This document shows, piece after piece, positions 9,254-17,894 of a stretch of DNA of 64,000 nucleotides (the stretch's first letter is position 1; every line of letters begins with the position of its first letter). Origin of the DNA: Aureispira sp. CCB-QB1 (GTDB taxonomy: Bacteria; Bacteroidota; Bacteroidia; Chitinophagales; Saprospiraceae); assembly GCF_000724545.1 (NCBI RefSeq), contig NZ_JHBV01000039.1, forward strand, positions 229,717 through 293,716. The letters run 5' to 3'. The notes beneath the pieces were generated by a model. That model was given only the letters and a program-made list of their open reading frames with translations. It was not told the origin of the DNA and ran no database searches. The translations under genes were made by a program, and so were the position numbers.

Positions 9254-11536
9254 ATGAGAATACTAATTTTATTTATAACCACTTTTTTAACTGTTCATGC
9301 ATTTGCTCAATATGTTCCAATGGATATACCTCTTGTTAAGAATGGAATCAACATGCGGAATGCTTGGGCGGGAGGACTTAATTTGCCTCAATTTTCAGAA
9401 GTAGATTTAAACAATGATGGTATTAAAGACTTAGTTGTGTATGATCGTGAAGAATCTATAGCATCTACTTTTATTAATAATGGTACTGCTGGTCAAGTTG
9501 ATTATACTTATGCACCTGCTTATATGAAACGTCTTCCTCAGCGTTTGGCGCGTAATTTTATGTTATTGAGAGATTATAACTGCGATGGGATTGAAGATGT
9601 TTTTATGTATAATGCAACCCTACAAGGATTAGGGCTAGCTGTTTGGGAGGGAAGTTACGATGCGAATGACACCATTCAGTATACGTTGGTAGTTGATAGA
9701 TTGATGTATAGCAAAAAAAGTGGCAATCCATTTCCTTCACAGCTGTTTATTTATAATGGAGATTTGCCTGCTATCGATGATGTCGATGGAGATGGAGACA
9801 TTGATATATTAGCTTTTACTTTGTCATCACGTTTCCCTTTTAATATTCATTGGTATAGAAATATGTCTATGGAAAATAGTGGTAATTGTGATTCCTTAGA
9901 ATATGTATTGGAGTCAGAGTGTTGGGGCTTGTTCCAAGAATCAGGAGATAGTAATAAAGTAAGTGTTAGCCCTAGTGTTGATAGTTGTTATAACAATCCT
10001 TATTTTAATTTAATGCAACGAGTATCTACCCATATTACCCAAGACCTACAAAGTATGGCTTCTAACTCAAGAAGTGCGAGAGATGTTGGTGCAAGTTTGA
10101 CGTTGATAGACTTTAATGGAGATGGAGTAAAAGATATGATTTTGGGTGGAAATGATTATACTACGGCTAATATGATTAGTGGAGTAGAAATTAACGATAC
10201 AATTTTGATAACAACACAGCACAATTTTTATCCAACATACGATGCGTCAATAGATATTTATACATTTCCCGGTATGTATTTCTTAGATGTAAACAACGAT
10301 GGGAAAAAAGATATGTTGGCAGCTCCTTCCAAGACTGCTCCTGGTGGCTCTATCAAGGATAGTGTGGCGTGGTATTATCAAAATACAGGCACCAATGCCA
10401 ATATGATTTTTGACTTTCAACAAAAAGACTTTTTAGTAGGGGAGATGTTGGACGTTGGTGAGGATGCGTATCCTGTGTTGCTAGATTATAATGCAGATGG
10501 ATTGATGGATCTATTAATTGGTGGCTTGGGACGTTGTCAATATGGAGGAAATTATGAGTATGGAATGACATTACTAGAAAATACAGGAACATTAAGTAGT
10601 CCCTCTTTCGAATACATTACCAATAATTATGCAGGAACAGATTCGCTACAAAAAAATGGTTTGTATCCAACAATAGGCGATCTAGATGGGGATGGCGATA
10701 TGGATATGATTTGCGGAATGCAAGATGGAACACTTAGTTATTTTGAAAATACCGCAGGTGTTGGGAATCCTATCGTTTTAAATGCGCCGGTACATTCGTT
10801 TTTTAATATTGATGTAGGTGGCCGAAGTACTCCCCAATTGGTAGATTTAGATCGAGATTTGGATTTAGATTTAGTCATTGGGCGCCGTGGAGGAACAATT
10901 CATTATTACGAGAATACAGGAACATCAACTAATCCTGTTTTTTCCTCTAGCCCAACAACCAATACTTTAGGTGGTTACAGCTTACAAGGCTACAGCGATG
11001 ACCCGATGCCTTTTGTCTATGATAATAATGGTACTTATGAGCTGTTTATTGGGCATTGGATTGGTGGCAATATCATTCAGTTAGGAAATATAGAGGGTAA
11101 TATATTGGGAACATATGATACGCTATCTCAAAATTACAAGGATTTTTATCAAGGGTGGAGTACGCATTTTTCGATGGCTGATTTGAACAATGATAATAAG
11201 CTAGATTATATAATGGGAACTAGCCGTGGTGGAGTGATTATACTAGAAGAAAAGGATACTATAACTACTGTTTTGCAACCTAAAATAATACAAAAAGTAG
11301 TACATCTTTATCCAAATCCAGCCAAAGAAACGGTGCATATTCGTTGGCTAGAAGACAATGCTCAATCGATAGAATTACGGGTTTACAATGCATTGGGACA
11401 ACTAATTTTAGAGCGGGAAGTTGCTAGTGGAGACAATCAATACGTATTGGATGTTTCAAGCCTAGCCGCAGGTGTGTTGTTTTTAGAAGTTAGAGCAGGT
11501 GATTATCAAGAAACATTGCCTTTTGTTAAGGAATAG
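9254..11536 (+). CDS. FG-GAP/VCBS repeat protein with T9SS type A domain (paralogue 3)
   Basis: 760 residues from ATG 9254, chosen because it begins a clean signal peptide (MRILILFITTFL...AFAQ, 19 residues). The frame stays open upstream to a GTG at 9179, but that would put 25 residues in front of the signal and run into the repeat element. The body has FG-GAP/VCBS loops (DLNNDGIKDL, DVDGDGDIDI, DFNGDGVKDM, DVNNDGKKDM, DLDGDGDMDM, DLDRDLDLDL) and the end is a T9SS type A domain (VVHLYPNPAKETVHI). It is the closest relative of paralogue 2. The SUKH gene follows after 38 nt and may share its transcript, since no terminator is seen between them. Confidence 0.85.
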   Translation: MRILILFITTFLTVHAFAQYVPMDIPLVKNGINMRNAWAGGLNLPQFSEVDLNNDGIKDLVVYDREESIASTFINNGTAGQVDYTYAPAYMKRLPQRLARNFMLLRDYNCDGIEDVFMYNATLQGLGLAVWEGSYDANDTIQYTLVVDRLMYSKKSGNPFPSQLFIYNGDLPAIDDVDGDGDIDILAFTLSSRFPFNIHWYRNMSMENSGNCDSLEYVLESECWGLFQESGDSNKVSVSPSVDSCYNNPYFNLMQRVSTHITQDLQSMASNSRSARDVGASLTLIDFNGDGVKDMILGGNDYTTANMISGVEINDTILITTQHNFYPTYDASIDIYTFPGMYFLDVNNDGKKDMLAAPSKTAPGGSIKDSVAWYYQNTGTNANMIFDFQQKDFLVGEMLDVGEDAYPVLLDYNADGLMDLLIGGLGRCQYGGNYEYGMTLLENTGTLSSPSFEYITNNYAGTDSLQKNGLYPTIGDLDGDGDMDMICGMQDGTLSYFENTAGVGNPIVLNAPVHSFFNIDVGGRSTPQLVDLDRDLDLDLVIGRRGGTIHYYENTGTSTNPVFSSSPTTNTLGGYSLQGYSDDPMPFVYDNNGTYELFIGHWIGGNIIQLGNIEGNILGTYDTLSQNYKDFYQGWSTHFSMADLNNDNKLDYIMGTSRGGVIILEEKDTITTVLQPKIIQKVVHLYPNPAKETVHIRWLEDNAQSIELRVYNALGQLILEREVASGDNQYVLDVSSLAAGVLFLEVRAGDYQETLPFVKE

Positions 11537-11574
11537 GAGTAAGGCAAGCAAGTAGTATTTTTAAAAATAAAGAA

Positions 11575-12102
11575 ATGAAGCAAATTTTAGAGAAAATTTT
11601 TGAGCAAGCCAATGCTGCAAAAAGTTTAGAACCTACTGAACAAGCACCATCTTCTACATGGTTAGGCTTTTCACCCGCTACAGAAGCAGCAATTGTAGAA
11701 AAAGAAAATGAGCTTGGAGTAAGATTTCCAGACGACTATAGGGCATTTCTAAAACTTTGTAACGGTTATGCTAGGGTTTCAGAATACGAGTCTCGTATGT
11801 TAAAAGTAAATGAGGTAAAACGATTAGAAGATGTTAGTGTCATAGGAATAGAAATCTGGAAATACAACAACCCAGAGGTCGAAGAACCAAAGATAGAACG
11901 AGGAATTGTTATAGGAGGAGAAATTGAAGACGGGTATATCGTCAATAAAAATGGCTATGTTTTATTGATTCCTCCTTTAAATGAAGGCGAGGACTGGGAA
12001 TATTGGGGACTTACTTACCGAATGGCATATGAAGATGTTTATGAGAACTTAACAGGTTATTTTGAAGATGTTTTAGAGTTTATAACAAAACATCCGACCT
12101 AA
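11575..12102 (+). CDS. SMI1/KNR4 (SUKH) family protein
   Basis: 175 residues. The SUKH fold shows in FPDDYRAFLKLCNGY (about residues 52-66), the preceding helix with ATEAAIVEKENELGVRF, and the closing DVYENLTGYFEDVLEFI. No signal peptide, so cytoplasmic. In bacteria the family includes many immunity proteins against contact-dependent or polymorphic toxins, but also general regulators. No toxin domain is seen in the neighbours, so an immunity role is only a possibility. It lies 38 nt after the third FG-GAP gene and ends at a strong terminator. Confidence 0.75.
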   Translation: MKQILEKIFEQANAAKSLEPTEQAPSSTWLGFSPATEAAIVEKENELGVRFPDDYRAFLKLCNGYARVSEYESRMLKVNEVKRLEDVSVIGIEIWKYNNPEVEEPKIERGIVIGGEIEDGYIVNKNGYVLLIPPLNEGEDWEYWGLTYRMAYEDVYENLTGYFEDVLEFITKHPT

Positions 12103-12135
12103 GGAATTGAAACCTATTCTATCTATACAATAAGA

Positions 12136-12179
12136 GAGACCACCTGATCAAAACTTATATCAGGTGGTCTCATTTTTTT
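12136..12179 (+). terminator. Rho-independent terminator between the SUKH gene and parC
   Basis: GAGACCACCTGAT (12136-12148) pairs perfectly with ATCAGGTGGTCTC (12159-12171), a 13-bp stem with a 10-nt loop followed by seven T. The T run is on the plus side, so it mainly serves the SUKH gene. Confidence 0.85.
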
Positions 12180-12199
12180 ATTTAGGACAAATTGCTTAC

Positions 12200-14812
12200 T
12201 TAAAACAAAGTGTTTTGTTTGTCTTCTTCAGTAGCTTCCCTTTTAGAAGCTTTAGCCTTTGCTTTAGCATCATCATCTTCTTCCGAAGGTTCAATTTCTT
12301 TATGAATCGCTTTGACGCTAATAAGCTTGCTGTCACTTAATTTATTTCCTAAGGACTTCCATCCTTTTATATCAATGAAGTCCGTTAGTTTAAGTTCTCC
12401 TTCGATACTCTTAGAACGTCCCGCTCGAACTTTGTATTCTACAACAGGGTTGGGATGTAGAGAGCCAAAGAGCAATTTGGTGCTAACATATTCATTGGGT
12501 AGAAAGTTGAATTTTTGATTCAACGTATTGGTTTCAATATTAAAGCGCTTAACGTATGTAGATTTGCGTTCCCCATCGTAGTGTATAGAGGAAACGACCA
12601 TATCCTTATGCCATTTTCTGAGTTCGATAATTGTTTTGGGATCAAATCGATTGGTCAATTCATAATTGGTTAATTCATAGGACCCGTCTTGATACAATGC
12701 AATAATTTTATCTTCTTCCTCAAACGCACCAACGTATTTCCCATAAGCAGAAGAATTGATACGCCCAGTTGTATCATCATACCAAATTTTGATAGCTCCT
12801 AGCGTTGAAGTTCCCTGTTGTGTAACTTTGATTTTTCGAATTGGATACTTAGTAATAATGTTTCCCCTAGAACTGCGACCTTTGACTGCTAATTCTGCAA
12901 AGTCATATTCAAATTCTTTCTTTTTGGCGCTACAGCTCTGAGTCAATTGCACACTGATAATCTCAGCTTCACCATTAGGATTGGCAGAAAAATGCAGCAC
13001 TTTGGACTTTTCTATTTTAGAGGCAACAGGATATTGTTTGTCTCTAGTAATAGCGGAAACATTGAAGCGTTTGGCATAGTTGACCCCTTTGTTGAGATCC
13101 GCATAAACCATATTATAAACCATTCGTTTGTCTCCCTTTTTCCAAATGGCGACATGAAGAGGATGTTTACCAATAAACACCTTGTCAGCAATACGAACAA
13201 CTTTGTAACTACCATCTTTGTAGAATACAATCACATCATCAATATCAGAACACTCTGAAATAAACTCATCTTTTTTGAGACCATAGCCCATAAAACCTTC
13301 GGCTCTATTGATATAGAGTTTGGCATTATTAACGACCACACTTGCCGCGTTAATGGTTCCAAAATTGGTGATTTCTGTTTTGCGTTCTCTACCTTTCCCA
13401 TACTTTTGCAAAAGGTCTTTGTAATAAGCAATTGTATATTCAACAATATGAATTAAATGATGTTCAACTTCTTTTAATTCCTCTTCAATGGCTTTGAGTA
13501 GCTCATCAGCTTTGAATTTATTGTATTTAGAGATACGCTTGATTTTAATTTCAGTCAATCGAATCAAGTCATCTTCAACCACCTCTCGCTTTAGGTTCTT
13601 TATAAATGGCTTTAGGCCATTATCAATCGCCTCTAGTACTTCTTCCCAAGATTCACAATCCTCAATGTCTTGATAAATTTTATTCTCAATAAAGATTTTT
13701 TCCAAGCTTGACTGATGCCATTTATCTTCTAATTCCTTTTTGCGAATTTTCAATTCCCATTCTAACAAAAATTGAGTTTGATCGGTACAAATTTGTAACA
13801 ATTCCTCAACAGTAGTAAATACAGGAGTGTCCTCATTAATAGTACATGCATTGGGCGAAATAGAAATTTCACAATCGGTAAAGGCATATAGCGCATCCAT
13901 GGTCATTTCAGGAGAAGCTCCAGATGGCAATTCAACCGAGATTTCCACATCAGCCGCCGTATTATCAATGACCTTTTTAATTTTAATTTTATTCTTATTA
14001 TTAGCTTTGATAATACTATCTATAACACCTGTCGTAGTCGTGCCATAAGGGATTTCTGTGATAGTCAAGTGCCTTTTATCAATGATATTAATTTTGGCAC
14101 GAACACGAACTTTACCGCCTCGTTTACCACCATTATAGTTAGAGAAGTCAGCTAGCCCTCCAGTATGGAAATCAGGGAAGATTTGAACTTTTTTGCCTTT
14201 TAGTAAACTAATAGAAGCTTTTATTAATTCGACAAAATTATGAGGCAGTATCTTGGTCGAAAGTCCGACAGCAATACCCTCTACACCTTGTGCTAGTAAC
14301 AATGGAAACTTCATAGGAAGCATGATCGGCTCCTTTTTTCGACCATCGTAGGACAATTGAAAATTAGTTGTCTTAGGGTTAAATGCAATATCTAGTGCAA
14401 ATTTTGATAAACGAGCCTCGATGTAACGAGAAGCCGCTGCACGGTCTCCTGTTCTGACATCTCCCCAGTTCCCTTGACAATCAATCATTAGGTCTTTTTG
14501 ACCAATATGAACCAAAGCATCTCCAATCGCAGCATCACCATGTGGATGAAATTGCATTGTTTGCCCAATAATATTAGCAACTTTATGAAAACGACCATCA
14601 TTCATTAAGAACATAGAATGCAAAATCCTTCTCTGAACAGGTTTTAGACCATCCTGTGCGGTAGGTATGGCACGTTCTAAAATAACATAGGAGGCATAAT
14701 CTAGAAAGTAATCCTTATACATATCCTCAATAACATCTATTTGTGTCACTTTAGAGGCGTCTATTTCATTTTCTTCTAAATTATCGTCTAAGTTTTCGTT
14801 GTTTTCTTCCAT
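12200..14812 (-). CDS. parC: DNA topoisomerase IV subunit A
   Basis: 870 residues. Type IIA topoisomerase A subunit that cuts and rejoins DNA for chromosome decatenation together with ParE, which is not in this window. Visible: DGLKPVQRRILHSM near residue 54, HPHGDAAIGDALV at 89-101, and the catalytic Tyr130 in AAASRYIEARLS. Then come a long tower/coiled-coil region and a C-terminal beta-pinwheel that lacks the GyrA box typical of gyrase. A charged tail (EEDDDAKAKAKASKREATEED) ends the protein. The QFHPHGDA and GNWGDVRTGDRAAASRY form is typical of Bacteroidota ParC rather than GyrA. The position equivalent to E. coli GyrA Ser83 is Ala94, which I believe is common in this lineage. It is transcribed alone, facing the SUKH gene. 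Confidence 0.9.
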   Translation of the reverse strand: MEENNENLDDNLEENEIDASKVTQIDVIEDMYKDYFLDYASYVILERAIPTAQDGLKPVQRRILHSMFLMNDGRFHKVANIIGQTMQFHPHGDAAIGDALVHIGQKDLMIDCQGNWGDVRTGDRAAASRYIEARLSKFALDIAFNPKTTNFQLSYDGRKKEPIMLPMKFPLLLAQGVEGIAVGLSTKILPHNFVELIKASISLLKGKKVQIFPDFHTGGLADFSNYNGGKRGGKVRVRAKINIIDKRHLTITEIPYGTTTTGVIDSIIKANNKNKIKIKKVIDNTAADVEISVELPSGASPEMTMDALYAFTDCEISISPNACTINEDTPVFTTVEELLQICTDQTQFLLEWELKIRKKELEDKWHQSSLEKIFIENKIYQDIEDCESWEEVLEAIDNGLKPFIKNLKREVVEDDLIRLTEIKIKRISKYNKFKADELLKAIEEELKEVEHHLIHIVEYTIAYYKDLLQKYGKGRERKTEITNFGTINAASVVVNNAKLYINRAEGFMGYGLKKDEFISECSDIDDVIVFYKDGSYKVVRIADKVFIGKHPLHVAIWKKGDKRMVYNMVYADLNKGVNYAKRFNVSAITRDKQYPVASKIEKSKVLHFSANPNGEAEIISVQLTQSCSAKKKEFEYDFAELAVKGRSSRGNIITKYPIRKIKVTQQGTSTLGAIKIWYDDTTGRINSSAYGKYVGAFEEEDKIIALYQDGSYELTNYELTNRFDPKTIIELRKWHKDMVVSSIHYDGERKSTYVKRFNIETNTLNQKFNFLPNEYVSTKLLFGSLHPNPVVEYKVRAGRSKSIEGELKLTDFIDIKGWKSLGNKLSDSKLISVKAIHKEIEPSEEDDDAKAKAKASKREATEEDKQNTLF

Positions 14813-15280
14813 TCTAGTTTATTAATTATAGAATATGATTTTTTGATATATTTAGTAGCTGATTAAATACATCATTTCATTTAAAGGGATTTTGAGAACA
14901 CGAATATACAACTTTTTGTTTGTTTTTGCATAAAAAAGCAACAGAAAGTGTCACTTTTTTGTTTTATGTTTTCACTATTGTAAACAAATAATAGATTTTA
15001 GGATGTGTGTTATAACAGTCTGCTTGTTGTTTGGCTAACGAATGTTTTTACAATAGTTCGGTGAAACCATACAGTAGCAACGCAGTTAAACAACGAACTA
15101 CTATTTTTAAAGAAAAGAAATAAAATAAATAGGTGTTTTTTTTATACCAATAGATGATGGTATTATTTTATGAATATTAGTAACTTATTGCAATAGATCA
15201 TCGTATGATAATAAGATGTAATGATTAAGACCTCCCCTTATACTACAATATATTATTGTTAATTTAATCTTATTATACGA
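14813..15280. other. Divergent intergenic region between parC and the CpcT-like gene
   Basis: 468 bases, AT-rich, presumably holding promoters for both divergent genes. The only structure I can define is the repeat element at 15052-15105. Confidence 0.4.
15052..15105 (-). repeat. Short intergenic repeat element with inverted ends
   Basis: On the minus strand it reads AATAGTAGTTCGTTG, then a core close to AACTGCGTTGCTACTG with TATGGTTTCACCG, then AACTATT. The ends are inverted copies of each other (AATAGTTCG against CGAACTACTATT). Same family as 20389-20431 and 53506-53572. Confidence 0.6.
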
Positions 15281-16060
15281 ATGAACCGTCTCAAAAAATC
15301 AACAATTTTGTTCCTTATGTCAGCTGTTAGTATCGCTATGGTATCCTGTGCAGGGAATAAAGAAGTCGCTGAAAAATCAAATTACAAAGAAAAAGGTGTT
15401 TTTGTACGAGGAGTAGATAGTCGACAGGATGAAACCTATAGCGTTATCAAAGGAAGCGTAAAACGCCTACACTCTATTATGTGTGGCAAATTTGTACAAT
15501 ACAACACAGCTTTAGATCCCGAAGGAAAAAAATATTCTACATGGCTAATTAATGAAGGGCAAGATAGTGTAGTTGTTTACCATTTGCCTGTTGGTAATCC
15601 TAACAAAGAAGGTTATTGGATGTACAATTGCCAAGTGATGACTAGTTTGCCCAATGAGCCCTTGCATGCAACCTTTTCTAAGTTGGTAGAAATTAATAGA
15701 GATACTATTCATGCGGTTTATTATGACCTACCAGAAGAGTTTGAAGCATCCTTGGAAGATATGTTGTCTAACCCTGAAAAAGCATTTGAATCAGTTAATC
15801 TGCTAGAGTTGAAAGAATCGGAGGGGGCAGAAGTCGTTTATGTAAGAGAATCGCCCATACATTATAAAGGAGAAACTAGGTGGTTTGCTGACGAGCGAGA
15901 AAACAACGAGGGTGGTTTTGTAGCGACTTATTTTTTGGTTCGCCCACAAATGATGGTTTTTGGAAGGAATGTTTACAATAAAGACAAGGAATATCTTGGA
16001 CAAACGCAAGGAGAACGTTTAAGAAAAGATGCAATGATAAATCCAAGTTATTTGCGATAG
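15281..16060 (+). CDS. Lipoprotein resembling the CpcT/CpeT chromophore-lyase family
   Basis: 259 residues with a lipoprotein signal peptide (lipobox VSC-A, Cys near residue 23), so probably anchored in the periplasm or outer membrane. Residues about 55-140 recall the CpcT/CpeT pattern: a short helix, an MCGKF motif, a strand with paired WLINEGQDSVVVYHLPVG, then EGYWMYNCQVMTSLPNEPL and a DTIHAVYYDLPEEFE strand. In cyanobacteria CpcT attaches bilins to phycobiliproteins. A secreted form in a Bacteroidota cell with no phycobilisome must do something else, perhaps binding a tetrapyrrole or other hydrophobic ligand. The assignment is by pattern only and uncertain; otherwise a hypothetical lipoprotein. 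Confidence 0.5.
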   Translation: MNRLKKSTILFLMSAVSIAMVSCAGNKEVAEKSNYKEKGVFVRGVDSRQDETYSVIKGSVKRLHSIMCGKFVQYNTALDPEGKKYSTWLINEGQDSVVVYHLPVGNPNKEGYWMYNCQVMTSLPNEPLHATFSKLVEINRDTIHAVYYDLPEEFEASLEDMLSNPEKAFESVNLLELKESEGAEVVYVRESPIHYKGETRWFADERENNEGGFVATYFLVRPQMMVFGRNVYNKDKEYLGQTQGERLRKDAMINPSYLR

Positions 16061-16073
16061 CTATCAAATCTCT

Positions 16074-16097
16074 AGCCAGCTAAAGCTGGCTTCTCTT
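16074..16097 (+). terminator. Possible terminator hairpin after the CpcT-like gene
   Basis: AGCCAGCT (16074-16081) pairs with AGCTGGCT (16084-16091) around a 2-nt apparent loop and is followed by TCTCTT. The stem is perfect, but the T tract is poor and the loop would have to open. Confidence 0.4.
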
Positions 16098-16224
16098 GGT
16101 ATCAAACGGTTAACAGTAATGTCTTATTTTGATAAAAAAAACAAGCTTTTCAAGGAAGTATTACTATAAATAATGTAATTTGTGCCCTCTTAAAATTTAC
16201 TGTTTAGATTGATAACATAAAACA

Positions 16225-16947
16225 ATGGTGCCTGGTCAGAAATATGATTTTAAAGAAGGAGCAACTCTTTTAGTAGACAAGCCTTTAGAGTGGACTTCTT
16301 TTGATGTGGTTAATAAAATTCGTTACGCATTAAAAAAAGCATTGGGTGTACGCAAAATTAAAGTAGGACATGCTGGGACTTTAGACCCGTTGGCTACCGG
16401 TTTGTTGATTATTTGTACAGGTAAGTTTACGAAGAAAATTGAAACCTACCAAAGCCAATATAAGGTATATGATGGAAGTATTCGTTTGGGGGCTACAACC
16501 CCTTCTTACGATGCAGAAACAGCTGTTAATGAGATTTTTACATTAGACAACATTACCCCTGAAATGATTGCGAATAATGTGCCACATTTCGTGGGAGAAA
16601 TAGAGCAAATTCCGCCAATGTTTTCTGCAATCAAAGTAGATGGTCAACCTTTGTATAAAAAAGCACGAAAAGGACAGGAAGTAAAGGTGAAATCGAGAAA
16701 AGTGACCATTCACGATTTTAAAATAACGAATATTCGTTTTCCTGACTTGGATTTTGAGGTGAAGTGCAGCAAAGGGACTTATATCCGTTCTCTAGCGCAT
16801 GATTTTGGACAAAAATTGGACAATGGTGCTTATTTAACAAAATTAAGACGCACACAAATAGGAGAGCACACTTTGAAAGATGCTTGGCAATTGGATGATT
16901 TAATTACACACATTCAAGAAAATTATCATCCAGAAGTGACAGAATAA
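16225..16947 (+). CDS. truB: tRNA pseudouridine(55) synthase
   Basis: 240 residues. It makes pseudouridine at position 55 in the T loop of tRNAs. Visible: LLVDKPLEWTSFDVVNKIR near the N-terminus; the catalytic Asp54 in GHAGTLDPLATGLL; the YDGSIRLGATTPSYDAE strand; FSAIKVDGQPLYKKARKG; and CSKGTYIRSLAHDFG. The length matches the shorter TruB type without a large PUA extension. It ends 10 nt from the convergent phosphodiesterase gene. Confidence 0.95.
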   Translation: MVPGQKYDFKEGATLLVDKPLEWTSFDVVNKIRYALKKALGVRKIKVGHAGTLDPLATGLLIICTGKFTKKIETYQSQYKVYDGSIRLGATTPSYDAETAVNEIFTLDNITPEMIANNVPHFVGEIEQIPPMFSAIKVDGQPLYKKARKGQEVKVKSRKVTIHDFKITNIRFPDLDFEVKCSKGTYIRSLAHDFGQKLDNGAYLTKLRRTQIGEHTLKDAWQLDDLITHIQENYHPEVTE

Positions 16948-16957
16948 ATTTTCACTT

Positions 16958-17869
16958 TTAGCGATATGCTTGCCATATTTCTGCTACTCTATCTGGATAA
17001 TCCGAAATCAAACCATTGACCCCCATTTGGATTAATCGGTCAATATCTGCTTTTTCATTAACAGTCCAAGGAATAACTTGGATGTTATTGGCATTGGCGT
17101 AATCCATCATAGCGGCATCAATTTGCTTAAAATAAGGACCATAAACAGGTGGTTGGAAACCTAAGTCGGTCATGTTTTCTGCTATACTTTTATCGTTATC
17201 AACCAAAAATGATAACCGTAGGTTTGGAGCTAATTGGCGTGCTATCTGCATACATTCGATATCAAAAGATTGAAATTGACTGCGATGCAGCACATTTTTT
17301 TCTTTTAAAATATCAATGATTAAGGTAGTAAATTCGAGACCATTTGGATGAAATAGACCATCGTCTTTAGGGTGGCGTTTGACTTCGATATTGTAAGCGA
17401 TTGGTAATAGACCATTTAGTGTCGTATATGCTTCCATGGCATCAATCATATCTCGCAACGAAGGTTTGTAGGTGCGCATTGGCTTTTGAGAGGGGAAACG
17501 AGGGTGTCCAATACTTCCACAATCAATTTGCTTTATTTGGGCATAGGTCATTTGGTACAAATTGTACTCTTTTTCATTGGAGGGATTTAGCGCTTTACCA
17601 TCAGGAGCCAAGCAAATTTCATGATTTAACCAAGGTTCATGGGAAACTAAAACTTCCTTGTCTTTAGTAACTACAACATCCATTTCTAAGAAATGACAGC
17701 CCATGTCAATTGCTTTGTAAAAAGCAGGAATTGTATTTTCGGGTAAATATCCTCTACAACCTCTATGTCCGTGTATTGTAAACATTGCAACTAAGATTAA
17801 TGATAAAAAAGAAGGGGTACTTTTGTTCTTTAAGTGCTTTGGCATATTGGGCATACTACTGATGCCCAA
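16958..17869 (-). CDS. Glycerophosphodiester phosphodiesterase (GDPD family)
   Basis: 303 residues from ATG 17869. The enzyme splits glycerophosphodiesters into glycerol-3-phosphate and an alcohol, in phospholipid turnover. The TIM-barrel motifs are clear: HGHRGCRGYLPENT (His35, Glu44), LEMDVVVTKDKEVLVSHEP (Glu62, Asp64, His77), YNIEVKRHP, and the closing VIPWTVNEKADIDRLIQMGVNGLISDYPD. An alternative start at Met29 (17785, MFTIHGHRG) would give a cytoplasmic enzyme. The longer form has a weak hydrophobic stretch (FLSLILVAMF) that may act as a signal or membrane anchor. It lies 25 nt downstream of the agmatinase-like gene, probably in one transcript. Confidence 0.9.
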   Translation of the reverse strand: MGISSMPNMPKHLKNKSTPSFLSLILVAMFTIHGHRGCRGYLPENTIPAFYKAIDMGCHFLEMDVVVTKDKEVLVSHEPWLNHEICLAPDGKALNPSNEKEYNLYQMTYAQIKQIDCGSIGHPRFPSQKPMRTYKPSLRDMIDAMEAYTTLNGLLPIAYNIEVKRHPKDDGLFHPNGLEFTTLIIDILKEKNVLHRSQFQSFDIECMQIARQLAPNLRLSFLVDNDKSIAENMTDLGFQPPVYGPYFKQIDAAMMDYANANNIQVIPWTVNEKADIDRLIQMGVNGLISDYPDRVAEIWQAYR

Positions 17870-17894
17870 TATATAATGTTTTTGTTGGGTAGAG

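Noticed and set aside
14520..14550. Ala at the quinolone-contact position of ParC (HPHGDA)
   Set aside because: I believe this residue is usual in Bacteroidota ParC, so it is not evidence for a resistance mutation.
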